From Cerrena zonata (Eukaryota; Basidiomycota; Agaricomycetes; Polyporales; Cerrenaceae): 64,000 nucleotides of DNA. Location of the stretch: NCBI GenBank assembly GCA_038087015.1, contig JASBNA010000015.1, positions 248,001 through 312,000 of the forward strand, in the 5' to 3' direction. Positions 20,584 through 30,657 of this stretch are shown piece after piece; positions within the stretch are counted from its first letter, which is position 1; the number at the start of each line of letters is the position of its first letter. The notes under the pieces are model-generated. The model ran no database searches. It saw only the letters and a program-made list of their open reading frames with translations, and was not told where the DNA came from. The translations under genes were made by a program, and so were the position numbers.

Positions 20584-20665
20584 CATTATAAAACTACGTG
20601 TCTCATTATAAAACTACATGTCTCATTATAAAAACTACTCGTCTCATTATAAAAACTACTCGTCT
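20584..20665. repeat. Four tandem copies of a 20/21-bp unit
   Basis: Units at 20584-20603, 20604-20623, 20624-20644 and 20645-20665. The first reads CATTATAAAACTACGTGTCT. Copies 3 and 4 are identical to each other and carry one extra A and CTCG in place of CGTG/CATG. Each holds a TATAAAA element. Confidence 0.93.
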
Positions 20666-20757
20666 CATCGCCGGTGCTATACACATCGCCGGTGCTCCAC
20701 ATCACATCGTCGGTATAGTTTGTTCTTCATCACCGGTATAGTTCATCGCCGCTGTTA
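20666..20757. repeat. Degenerate CATCGCCGGTG array
   Basis: About five diverged units immediately after the first array: CATCGCCGGTGCTATAC, CATCGCCGGTGCTCCAC, CATCGTCGGTATAG, CATCACCGGTATAG, CATCGCCGCTGTTAC. The CCGGTG/CGGTATAG core is retained. Confidence 0.8.
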
Positions 20758-20990
20758 CGTCACATTGGAAAATACACACCATGTTAGAGAGGCTTGCCCG
20801 TTTAGTCACAACCCAACCCCCCCAGCCCCGTACATCCCGGTCCCACTGCTAGCTACTATGACAAAACAGCCTCCATCCAGCTTCAGCCCTGATGGGAATA
20901 TGCTCCGCTCTACATGACAAACCATGATCTAAGTGTTCGGGACTAGTTTCCTTGCGCACACTTCCTGGACGTCAAGAGAGGAGAGACGTC

Positions 20991-21028
20991 GTGTTATTGT
21001 CTACTGCTGGTGTTATTGTCTACTGCTG
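20991..21028. repeat. 19-bp perfect tandem duplicate
   Basis: GTGTTATTGTCTACTGCTG occurs twice head to tail (20991-21009, 21010-21028), followed by the start of a third copy (GTGTTG). Confidence 0.93.
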
Positions 21029-21320
21029 GTGTTGATGAAGGGCCTGCTTCTTATAACCTCCCAGGGTTTATTGTATTGATGCGATACGGAGGGCGAGGGG
21101 ATTTGGGGGTTCTATCGATGTATTTGTATTCTTTATGTAATGATACAACGTTGTAGCGGAGAGTGGGAGGTAAACTGCAAAATTGCAACCTGGAAAAAGT
21201 TTGGAAAACCTGGAAAAAAAAAAAGAACGTATGCAGGAGTCCACCCCATCACCTAAATCAAACGACCAGATACCAGAACAATAAATAACTTTATGACGAA
21301 CAGCCGACTTTGAAGACAAG

Positions 21321-22232
21321 ATGAACTTAGCTCGTTCAGAGTCCCAGGACACTTTGTCCACGTTGATCTCCACGTCTCAGGCCAACGCGTCTGACTTGGT
21401 ATCGGTATTCACTGCTACTTCGGACGAAACTTTACTTCCCTTGGATAAGTTGATTTTTGGCAAGTCAATAAGTGATTATACTTCATTATATGAATTGCCA
21501 ATCGTATCTAATTTTCTAAGTCCTGGAATATCGCTATTCAAGTCATTTGAATCATTTGAACTAAACGAGTCTCCTATTTTAACCATACAAACGTCGGTAT
21601 TAAGTATATTCAAGAAAAATAGTCCCTTATCACAAATCACTACTGCTGATAAGTCAATTTTTTGTAAAGTTTATTTTAAAATATTGAATAATAATTTAAC
21701 TTGTCATATTTTACAATTTCAAACCCTACCTTATACTTTAATTTTATATAATAATGGTATTAAATCATGTATTGATTTAATATATAAAAATACTAAATTG
21801 AGAATCAGTGGCACTTCTTCTTCCACGTTCGGGAACAGCTTAATATCCATCAAACCATTGACTTCGAATTCCCCATCTTTAATTGATGATTTACAAATTA
21901 AACACTCTGAAAATCCAAAAAATTTTAAAATCTTACAAAATGGGGAACTATTCGATTCGCTCATCAAACAAAATAAGAAAAAAATTACTGAGTTGCTAAA
22001 TAAAGAAAGATTTCTCTGTGGTAATGTCCCTTTAGCCTGGTGTATCGATAATGAAGGTGGTGGCAAAGTAAGTGCTTCCATTAAAATGTTTGCTGTTCCT
22101 TCCAATTCCCCCGACTTGGATGACGATTCCATGGTTCTCTGCTGCATTCTCCTAGTACTACGTGAACAGGAAATAAGAAAGATGAGAGGTAAGAATCAAG
22201 CCTCCTATATAAATCAAAGAGAATTAAAGTGA
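21321..22232 (+). CDS. Unrecognised conserved-looking protein
   Basis: 303 residues, intact from the ATG at 21321 to TGA. I do not recognise a family. It has no signal peptide or membrane segment. Residues about 110-170 alternate hydrophobic beta-like stretches (FCKVYFKIL, LTCHILQFQTLPYTLILYN, CIDLIYKNTKLRISG). The C-terminal third has GNVPLAWCIDNEGGG and MVLCCILLVLREQEIRKMRG. The fold appears beta-rich with a C-terminal helix, and the final segment looks well folded and charged. It is divergent from the C2H2 regulator and convergent with SSR1 across about 400 bp. Confidence 0.7.
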   Translation: MNLARSESQDTLSTLISTSQANASDLVSVFTATSDETLLPLDKLIFGKSISDYTSLYELPIVSNFLSPGISLFKSFESFELNESPILTIQTSVLSIFKKNSPLSQITTADKSIFCKVYFKILNNNLTCHILQFQTLPYTLILYNNGIKSCIDLIYKNTKLRISGTSSSTFGNSLISIKPLTSNSPSLIDDLQIKHSENPKNFKILQNGELFDSLIKQNKKKITELLNKERFLCGNVPLAWCIDNEGGGKVSASIKMFAVPSNSPDLDDDSMVLCCILLVLREQEIRKMRGKNQASYINQRELK

Positions 22233-22641
22233 GTGCTCGTAAATTTGCAATAATAAGTCGTAAAAATTTACCTCGCTAAAACCTCCGTACATCAAAAAAA
22301 AGAAGCACCCCCATTTTTTCTTTTGTCTCGAAGTCGTTGTCTGATTACCGAGAATGGATGGTTTGTGACAAATTTTCTTATTTAGTGATTTGGTGGCAAT
22401 TAATTACACCAAAATTTAATGAATTATGGATAATATGTATTTACGTATGTAAACTAATCAAGCTAGTCGGAAACAACTTTCCAATGTAGAAAAAGGAAGA
22501 AAGAGGTAGAAAAAGAACACCTAACATTTTATATTTGAATGAAAAAGAAAATTTTTTGTGTTTTTTTTATAGAAAATAATCGAACGAATGACCAAAAGAG
22601 GAATTTATGGGTATAAGAATTAAAAGACAAGAGGTTTAGAC
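22233..22641. other. Convergent 3' intergenic region
   Basis: 409 bp between the unrecognised gene and SSR1, both transcribed toward it. A+T-rich with short A and T runs. It should hold the two terminators; nothing else seen. Confidence 0.5.
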
Positions 22642-23298
22642 TTATAATAAAGCACCAGCTAAACCAAGTAAAGCAGCACCAACGGAAACACCTTTGGCAA
22701 TGTTAGCACCATCGGCAGATTGAGTACCAATTTCTGGGGCCGAGGAAGTGGCGGAAGAAGAGGAAACTTCAGAGGTAGCAGCAGAGGAAGCTGGTTCAGA
22801 GGTGGCAGCTTGAGAGGAAGAAGCATATTCAGAAGATTCAGCAGCAAGGGTGGTGGAAGCTGGAGCAGAAGCAGGTGAAGTAGCAGAAGCTTCGGTAGAG
22901 GAAGCTTCGGTAGAAGAAGCAGCTTCAGTAGAGGAAGCTTCAGCAGAAGAAGAAGCACTGGAAGAAGCACTGGAAGAAGCTTTAGAAGAAGAAGCGGTGG
23001 AAGAAGAAGCTTTAGAAGAAGAGGCTTTCTTATTGGAGTAATCATCACCACAACTATCTTTGAAAGCTTCTTTGGCAGCATCAGCATCACCATCTGGACA
23101 AGCACTGTCTAAACATGATTCAATGCTGCTTGATTCATTGGAACAAATACATGATAAATCATTCAATCCAGAACAGTCGGATTTTTTTTCAACTTGAGCA
23201 ACACAAGCCAATAAACAGGCTGGAGGAGTGGCTAAAGTAGATTGAAATAAACTAGCTAAAGTAACTAAAGCAGTGGCCTTGAATAAAAATGATTGCAT
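22642..23298 (-). CDS. SSR1: CFEM-domain GPI-anchored cell wall protein
   Basis: 218 residues. The signal peptide ends near SLFQSTLATPP. One CFEM domain follows (about residues 25-87) with all eight cysteines: PACLLAC, KSDC, LSCIC, ESCLDSAC and KDSC. The Asp in LNDLSC occupies the position used for haem binding in some CFEM proteins. A Ser/Ala/Glu-rich stalk of about 105 residues leads to a GPI signal: SADGAN, then a hydrophobic tail ending GLAGALL. Length, the single CFEM domain and the KKSDCSGLNDLSCIC wording match C. albicans Ssr1 and S. cerevisiae Ccw14, structural proteins of the inner cell wall. The antisense Glu-rich ORF is a shadow. Confidence 0.88.
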   Translation of the reverse strand: MQSFLFKATALVTLASLFQSTLATPPACLLACVAQVEKKSDCSGLNDLSCICSNESSSIESCLDSACPDGDADAAKEAFKDSCGDDYSNKKASSSKASSSTASSSKASSSASSSASSSAEASSTEAASSTEASSTEASATSPASAPASTTLAAESSEYASSSQAATSEPASSAATSEVSSSSATSSAPEIGTQSADGANIAKGVSVGAALLGLAGALL

Positions 23299-23638
23299 CC
23301 TGAACGAGTGAATGGAGTGTTAAACGAGTGTACTGAAAAGAACAAGTAGACTTGGTTGTTAAGAAAGAAGTATTAAGTTTTTTTTTTTTCGTCCTTTAAT
23401 TAGCCTTTTTAACCTGTTGTCCCATATCCAATTTGTTTTATTTTTACCTGATTCTGACGGATCTCAAAATTACAATTCTTTTTTCACCTTTTTTCGATTC
23501 TTTTTTTCTTTTTCTTTTTTTTTTTTCTTTTCGCTCGCTTTTTTTTTTGGTTTGTTAGTGCTATAAATAGGGCTGCATACAGGGAGGAGGTCTAGAACAA
23601 TCTTCGACAAAACACCCGTAGCTTTTCTATTTTTGCAG
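23299..23638. promoter_or_regulatory. SSR1 promoter region
   Basis: 340 bp upstream of SSR1 (minus strand) with several T/CTTTTT runs between 23368 and 23550 and a CTATAAATAG TATA-type element near 23560. It also contains the 3' end of the broken Tag1-like locus just beyond. Confidence 0.5.
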
Positions 23639-26600
23639 TTATAACTTAATGTTGGAAGTAAGTCCCAGTCCCTCGTAGAATAATTGCATGGAGTAGTTAT
23701 CCAAGGTGATATCAAAGACAGCAATGACCTCGACATCCAACTGGCCGTTGATGGCCTTCCGGAGAATGTCCATTCCGATTCCGTTGTTGATTTTTAAGGG
23801 CATCCGAGGGGTCTTGTAGATTCCAGGACTCACTTTGAGGGTTTGCAGTTGGGCCAAATGGCCCAAGATTTCTCCCTTGTATTGAGCTTCTGCTTGTTGT
23901 AAATGGACGAGGATATCTGAATTGGAAATTGGGTTGTAGATGGTGAGTTCAACTTCTGAGTTCAAAATGTGAATGGTGCTTTCGATTAAAAATGGAGATT
24001 TGTGTTTTGAGACTTCGCTAATTTCAGGGTCCTTCGATTGAGGTGGTTCAATATATATGTCGGGTATTTGTACGTCTTCAATAGTTAATTGACTAAGCAA
24101 TTGGCCAAGGGGTTTGTTATGCTTAACTTTGCCCTCCTTGAGCTCCGATTTTAATTTCTTTAATCCCCAGAATAAATTCACTGACTAGTCTTTCCAATGA
24201 TATTTTATCCAAATCATCTTTGGGATTAAGCCTGATTTCAAGAATGCTGTTGACCCATTCTTTTTTCAAAATGAAAAGATCTGCACAACCAACACTTCCA
24301 ATCCGGGTTCCCATTACTAATAACATCAACGCTAAGTGTTTCCTTGGGAATTTCCAAAGTGATATTGGTTGGATTGTAGATATCAACATCCATCTTGAAT
24401 GTAAGCTCTTCAGCAGTAGACTTTTCATATAGTATATCATTGACGCTCACATTCAATCCACTGAGTATACCATCAATATACCGCATTTCGTGAACTTGTT
24501 TTGATGTTTGCTTGTAAGATATTTTGATATTACTGAAATTCAAGTCCTTGAATGTAGATTGTAGAAAACGGCAAATCAATTTCTAATTCATCAATGAATA
24601 CATCAATAAATAGCTCTTCCACTTGAGCATCGTTGATAATTTGATTAACTAAATAACCAATCTTAGCTGGATTTAATTGATCGACCTCCATATTACCTAG
24701 TTCCACATCAAAGAATATGTTTTCATAAAGTTGATCATTTTCAATCTTGGAGATTGCGATTCACACTCTCCTGATTCAGCTCTCCATAGATTAATACCTC
24801 TTTTTCATCCCTGATATTAAAATGGGGCCGGACCTTTGGCTGCCCTATATCAACCTGGAAACTATTAGGGTGGCAATTGTATCTGTAAGGTAAAGTTCCC
24901 ATTAATGTGGCTTTCAACCTGCTCTTTTTTGACTCTTATATGGAATATCAACGCTCAAATCATTAATCAAATAATCTAATAAGAGATCTTCTAAGTTGAA
25001 ACCAGTCTTGATCCCTTTCAATGGCAACTTGAATCTCGATCTAACATTTTGTAAAACATAGTATAACCAAGGCGGTAAGTTTTTCTGATTATTTTTGTTT
25101 TCACTAGCATTGATTTTAAACTCTATAAATGAATCTTCATGATTAATGATTTTATATGCTAATTGATTTAAGACCAGCTTCCCATCTTCACATTGTATCA
25201 AAAATTCTCTAGGTGTTTCTTTGATCAAACTCTCTAATTTAAAACTCACTGGCTGATATGGATCAACATTTATCTCGTTGGTTTTCCACTCCCCCCACTT
25301 GATGAAGTCTGAATTGCAGTCACGTAATGAAATGTCCCATTCAATGGGACTGAGAAAGAAATTTAAAGGTAATTGTGTATCAACCTTAATGTTAGAATCA
25401 ACCTTAAGCTCATCATTTTTTGTTGTAGTTGCTTCCAACTTGTTTTCAGAAGAGCTACTTGTTGTCACAGTAAAGTCTTCCACATTTATATTTGGGAATA
25501 GTTGATTAGGATTAACTTGATAATCCATGAATACGTTCAATTCGCTAGTTTCAAAATTGAAAAATTTACTACTGATTTTTGCATCAATGATAGATTGAAT
25601 TTGAACGTTGATGTTTTCTTTGAAATGACTCAATTCTATGAAGTCATTGGCAAATTTGACTATTCCTAATTCAGCTAACTCGGCCTTACTTATAAAGTCG
25701 ATTTCCAGTATACTTTTATCAACTGTATTTATACTGATTTCTGGAGGGTAGATGTCTAATACATGAATAGGTGGAGAATATATATCCTTTGGGGTAAGAA
25801 AAATCTTTACTGACTTATTTGGTATAACACTTATACTTCCAACTATCACAGCCCCTAGTTTCATAAAATACCTATAAAAAAGATTTTGAATATTATCATA
25901 TTGCAAGTACACTGAACCAATCACATGGAATGTTAGACCATCTCCGTTTACATTTAAAACTGAGATACTTTGAAAATCAGATGTCAATGCTTGCATAATC
26001 AATGAATCCAGGTTCGAGAGTGTCAAGTAAAAAAGACAAAATAATAAAATTAACCCGATTAAAACAAATCCCGAAGTTTTAGGATTTTTATAATAACATG
26101 TCTCAAATATTTTGCTGAAAAGTAAGATAAGAGACCACGAAGCTTCTGCTGGTACTGCAACATCTTGAGACATGATAGAGTTTCTGGGACTTAAAAGTGG
26201 CTGCAATTCACTTGGTTCAATTGGAGGTTCTGAGGCTAAATTATCAATTGCATAAGCTGGACCAGGTCCAACACTTGCGGGATAATTATGCTGCTTATTA
26301 GCTACATTAGGATCTGATAATCTGGAAGATATAGAACCCCGAGACATTCGATTCGAATTACCAACACTCTCATTAATTGGTAAGTGACCAGTACTTGCTA
26401 TTTGTGACATTGGTGGAGGAGGAGAAAGAGGAGATGACACTGTAGACATTGAACCATAATTATTTGAATCAAATGGACCAAAAGGTTTTAGTGGTACTTG
26501 TTGCTGATACCCAGGAACTAAGCTTGAGTCCGATTTAGTAGAAGTAGAATTCCCGTAAGGTGACCTGGGCGGCGATGTTTCTAATTCTTTTACAGTAGCA

Positions 26601-27098
26601 GGAGAATTTTGCTTCAGTCAGACTACCAGACTAGAAGTAGGTGGATAATTGGTTGGTTCTGGTTGATCTTCTTCTGGGTCTTCCTTTAAAGGAGACTTTG
26701 CAATCGAGGGTTGTTCGGTTATTGGTTCATAATCCTGACGATCTGGAGCGTGAATTTGACTTGAGAGTCGGATTCTTCATTTGGATTTGACTGAGTTGGT
26801 CTCAAAGAATTGGAATTGGCTAATTCTTCAGAATTGAGAGGTTCGATCAAGGAAACAGGACGCTTGCTCTTCTGTTACCCCGAGTAGCACTGGGATTTTT
26901 AGAAGCGCCTTCTTGATTCTTGTTTTTTCTAGAAAGACGACGAGAGATTGATGACCTAAGGGAATTCGATGTCTTAACGGATGCTAGACTCTCATCATCA
27001 GGTTGTTCAGGATTTGGAGTAGTAGAAGCGTTCTTCTTTCTTCTAATTGAAGGAGAAGGAGAAACCTTATCCTTTGCCTTTCTATAAATGGAAGACAT
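23639..27098 (-). pseudogene. TAG1: DUF3712/Tag1-like vacuolar membrane protein gene with about eight lesions
   Basis: A chain of minus-strand frames reads as one protein of about 1150 residues. It has a basic Ser-rich N-terminus (ATG 27098, MSSIYRKAKDK). A polar Pro/Ser region follows, then one membrane anchor (GFVLIGLILLFCLFYLTL, near 26050) and a long beta-rich lumenal part with the DUF3712 style (ILEIRLNP, ELTIYNP, VDIYNPTNITLEIPKE). S. cerevisiae Tag1 (YLR173W) acts at the vacuole membrane in ending autophagy; homology here is by domain style, not full alignment. Breaks lie near 26865, 26765, an in-frame TGA at 26618-26620, and near 24915, 24760, 24560, 24305 and 24180. The longest intact piece is 24914-26449. 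Neighbouring genes of this size are unbroken, so decay is favoured. Confidence 0.62.
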
Positions 27099-28572
27099 GA
27101 CTATTGTACTTTATTGGTACTATACCAACTGGATGAATGGAGCGATATAGAAATAAGCACAGAAAGAACGGAGTAAATCCTCGAGCAAGCCACTATGGGT
27201 AATGTAAGACAAGAATATATCGATTTATATAAGTATCTATTCAATGTTGTGAATTGAGCGATTTAAGATTGATATTGTCAACGGGGTTCAAGTCACTGAG
27301 ATGATCAAAACGATGGGATGAAATAAACGTGAACAAAACTTGGAAACCCTCCTAGTTACCGAAAAAACTCGTTGAACCTCCTGGATGAATTTATTAGAAG
27401 ATGAGTTATACTAAGAGCAAATAGTATTTGATTCAAAAAAAAAAAGATAGAAAATGAATCAAAAAAAGTCAAAGGGAACTAACAAGGAGCCCGAAAGCCA
27501 CTGTGAATGCAATGAATGATGATTGATCTTATTATCAACACAGAACACAAACACCAAGTTTGGCTTATGAATTGATTTCGAAGCGGCAATTGATACAGAT
27601 TTCAATTAGATACCAATGATAACAAACAAGATGAAATTGGGAATGGCCCTTGAGGTTGGTTGGCTGGCTGTTGTCTAGCGCTGTATCTTGGTTGTGAGGT
27701 GAATCAATGAATTACTAGCAGTGGTTGACAAGTAGTTAAAGTAACAAACAATTAATCAATGAAGGATACTTTTTTACTCAATTACAAGGGTAAAAACGAG
27801 TTCGACCCCAAGAACTCGCGATAAGATAAAAAAGAGGAAAAAAAAAAATCTATACAAGGCTACCAAAACTTTAGCATTCGAACGCGTTATACTGCACACA
27901 CATTAAGTTTAGGTTGCATGTTTCAGCCTTTCTATTAAACGGTTTTTGTGACTTACAGTGAATGCAAAATCAAAAGTGGGAAGGTGTTAATAGTACATTA
28001 GGTCCAGAAGATTCTTTTCAAGATCAGTCAATAGACGATATACAAATACAAAAGAGTAGCGAAGAAGACGCTATCATAACAAGGGAGTAATAAAATAAAA
28101 ATAATTAAGAGAAGAAATATTAAAATGGCAAGATTAACGAAAGAGTAAGCATATTAGAAGACAAAGGGTAAAAAGTCACATCAACAAGACAAATTATTGT
28201 CCTTTGAACATTTTTAAACACAGATTAGAAGAAGAAAAGTATTTTTTTTTTTTTTTTTTTTTTAATTTTTCAAATTTTTAGTTTTCAAATAAACAGTTTC
28301 TTTCAAAAGTTTTGAATAAAAGATTAAAAGGTTAGTACACAAGACAAAGTAGCACATATACAGGTAAGACATAAGCATAGATAAATAAGACAGTTTTTGA
28401 AAAAAAAAAGGAACAGAAAAAGCAGAAACATAAACTCAGAACAAGTGTCATTTCTATTGGCTTGAGATTTTCATTCATAATTGGATCATAGATTGGAGAT
28501 AATTTGAAGTTTCATTTGAGGTAATTCAGTATAGAATTTTATTCAAACTTTATCTATTGTTCTTCAAAAAAA
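27099..28572. other. 1.5 kb intergenic region between RBF1 3' end and the broken Tag1-like gene
   Basis: No credible ORF. It holds a 22-nt poly(T) run (28242-28263), a perfect 7-bp stem hairpin at 27797-27818, and an ACGCGT-like GAACGCGTT at about 27882. It should contain the Tag1-like promoter (right of 27098) and a long RBF1 3' UTR. No tRNA found. Confidence 0.5.
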
Positions 28573-30137
28573 TCATCTCAACCTATGTGAATGATCATGT
28601 TCTTGAACACTAGGGTCAACATTAGGATCAATGTTTGGATCAACATGCTGTTCATGTAACGCAGCAGCAGCAGCAGCAGAAGACGCATCACCGCCCATGG
28701 CGGCAATAACAGCAACATCTTGAACTGATGGCCCACCGCCATGAGCAGTAGGGTCATGGTGAGTATGGTGGTGAGTATGAGGCACCGTGGCGGTTAATCC
28801 ATGATGTTGGGCTTGTTGGGCCAATTGCTGTTGGTATTGATGTTGCTGCAATTGCTGTTGGGCCAAGTGGTGTTGAGCTAATTGATGTTGAGGATCAAGT
28901 AATTCATTTGGATTGTAAGCTTGTGCTACAGCAGCGGCGGCAGCGGCAGCAGTTCCATTAGTTCTGTTTAAAGGTTTTTCAACTAGAGTTCTACTAAATT
29001 TCGATCTCTTTTTCTTAGCTTGACCAGTGGCTAAACCTGGTTCCAAAGGATGATTATGAGCAGGATGAATCATTCGCAAAACCCAAATTTCATCTTCACC
29101 ATCATCGTAGTCAGGATTTTGTTGTTGATGTTGATGTTGAACAGGGTGATGAATTTGATGTTCATAAGTATCTATTTTAGCGTCAATATTACCATCACTA
29201 AAATCAGGTTGAATACCTGGACTTTGAGGTTTTTTAGGAATTCTTTTAGTTTTAGGAGGATATAAATTGGCAACTAATCTATAACCGCATTTATTTCTTT
29301 TGGTATAAGCAACTCTTTGTCTCTTCGAAGGTTCTTTAACAGTGGTTCTGAAAGATCCCGACCTTTCACATTGGAAATAAACGGCTTTTGGTTTAGAAGA
29401 ATTTATAACAATTTTACATTGTTCTTGATCACTTAAAATATTCTTAACATATTTAACCAAGTCAGGTTTTGAACCAAATGTTTTGATAACTTCATTATCG
29501 GCATAACGAGAAACCAACACGCTACCGCCATTAAAATCTGGTTGTTCAGCAGAGCTGGGTGTTATCAGATAAGGATCTTGTGCCTGGTGAAGCGGATGTT
29601 GTTGATGATGCTGCTGTTGTTGGTGATGTTGATGTTGTTGTTGTTGTTGTGCAGCGGCAAGTTGTTGGGCTTGTACTTGCTGAAACTGCTGTAATTGTGG
29701 GTTACTGCTCAATTGATGTTGTTGCAACTGAGCCGCCTGAGCAGCTGCCTCCGCTGGTGATATCTGAGGATTCAAGTGGTGACTATGTGAGCTGAACTGG
29801 TTAGGGTCGTCTGGATGATGACTTAAAGCTGAAACAGCAGCAGCAGCGGTAGCCGCTGCTGCATTATACTCCTGGTGTCTGGCATTGGCCATGGCTATAG
29901 CTGTGGCTGCCGAAATTGGATCGTGGGCTATTTGATGTTGTTGTGGTTGTTGCTGTTGATGGTGAGTTGGTGGCGGGTATTGTTGATATTGAGCTTGGTA
30001 TTGCGGTGGAGCCTGTTGTTGTTGTTGTTGATACTGTGATACTGTTGGTACTGCTGCTGCTGCTGCTGCTGCTGCTGTTGTTGATGTTGGCGAGATGTTG
30101 CTCTTGTTCTTTCATTAGACGTAGAAGGACCCAGCAT
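28573..30137 (-). CDS. RBF1: Rbf1-like DNA-binding transcription factor, one frame break
   Basis: About 521 residues when the two frames are joined; C. albicans Rbf1 is about the same length. Rbf1 binds RPG-box sequences and influences the yeast-hypha switch. The start is the ATG at 30137 (MLGPSTSNERTR). A Gln/Tyr-rich N-terminus is broken near 30037, where one missing base separates QQQYQQY from QYQQQQQQAPPQYQAQYQQY. The frame then runs intact from upstream of 29892 to 28573. The DNA-binding part, about residues 215-330, contains YADNEVIKTFGSKPDLVKY, VYFQCERSGSFRTT, RNKCGYRLVANLYP and HPAHNHPLEPG, a FAR1/WRKY-GCM-like C2H2 zinc cluster. Gln/His/Ala-rich tails flank it. Identification rests on remembered similarity. 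Confidence 0.72.
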
Positions 30138-30657
30138 TATGGTGGATTTATTCAAAGAGTAACTTCTGTTGTTTATTCAATTCCTTTATTTAACTCAAAT
30201 TACACCCTTTTCTTCTAGCAAATTCAATCAATTCCTTTCCCACACCGTTCTTTCACTCAAGGTATGTTCCTGAATATGATAAGATTGATATTAAGACTAG
30301 TTTACCGTAAATATGGGTTGTGAATATAAACAGCAGTCCTGCACAAGTGGAGGTTTTTGTTTGTTTTTTTTTTTTTGTGCCTGGTTCAAATCTTTTTTTA
30401 TATGATGATGAGATTATGTGAAGGAAATGACCTTTGGGCAATCGTAAGATTACAGGTTAGCGGCCACATTTGTGCATGTTGGAGCATTTCGTTGATACTT
30501 GGTTGTTGGGCAGCAAGGATGTGGTGTACGGGCGTTGTATCTGGAATCGAAGGAGAAAAAAAAGTAGAAGGTACGGGTGCGACTGGGGAATTAAATTATG
30601 AGTAGCGGTAAAAGTAATAAATATACACTATAAACCACGACAGTTGAATAGATAGAA
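30138..30657. promoter_or_regulatory. RBF1-RAV2 divergent promoter
   Basis: 520 bp between the two start codons, transcription diverging. Contains a T-run at about 30363-30376. The 82-codon ORF inside is Trp/Cys-rich and not credible. Confidence 0.5.

Larger units (their letters stand above)
20259..21320. promoter_or_regulatory. Repeat-rich divergent promoter region
   Basis: 1062 bp between the C2H2 gene (minus) and an unrecognised plus-strand gene. It contains a four-copy 20/21-bp tandem array, a following CATCGCCGGTG-type array, and a 19-bp duplicate at 20991. A 99-codon ORF at 20618 merely translates the repeats and is not called. Confidence 0.6.

Noticed and set aside
20618..20917. 99-codon ORF beginning in the tandem array
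   Set aside because: It translates the repeats themselves and then Pro-rich noise.
22659..23105. Leu-rich minus-strand and Glu-rich plus-strand ORFs in SSR1
   Set aside because: Shadow frames of the Ser/Ala-rich stalk codons.
27275..27300. GGTTCAAGTC, a tRNA B-box-like sequence
   Set aside because: No complementary T-stem, no A-box and no acceptor pairing within 90 bp.
30376..30400. GGTTCAAATC followed by a T-run, tRNA 3'-end-like
   Set aside because: The flanks cannot form a T-arm or acceptor stem; no A-box upstream.
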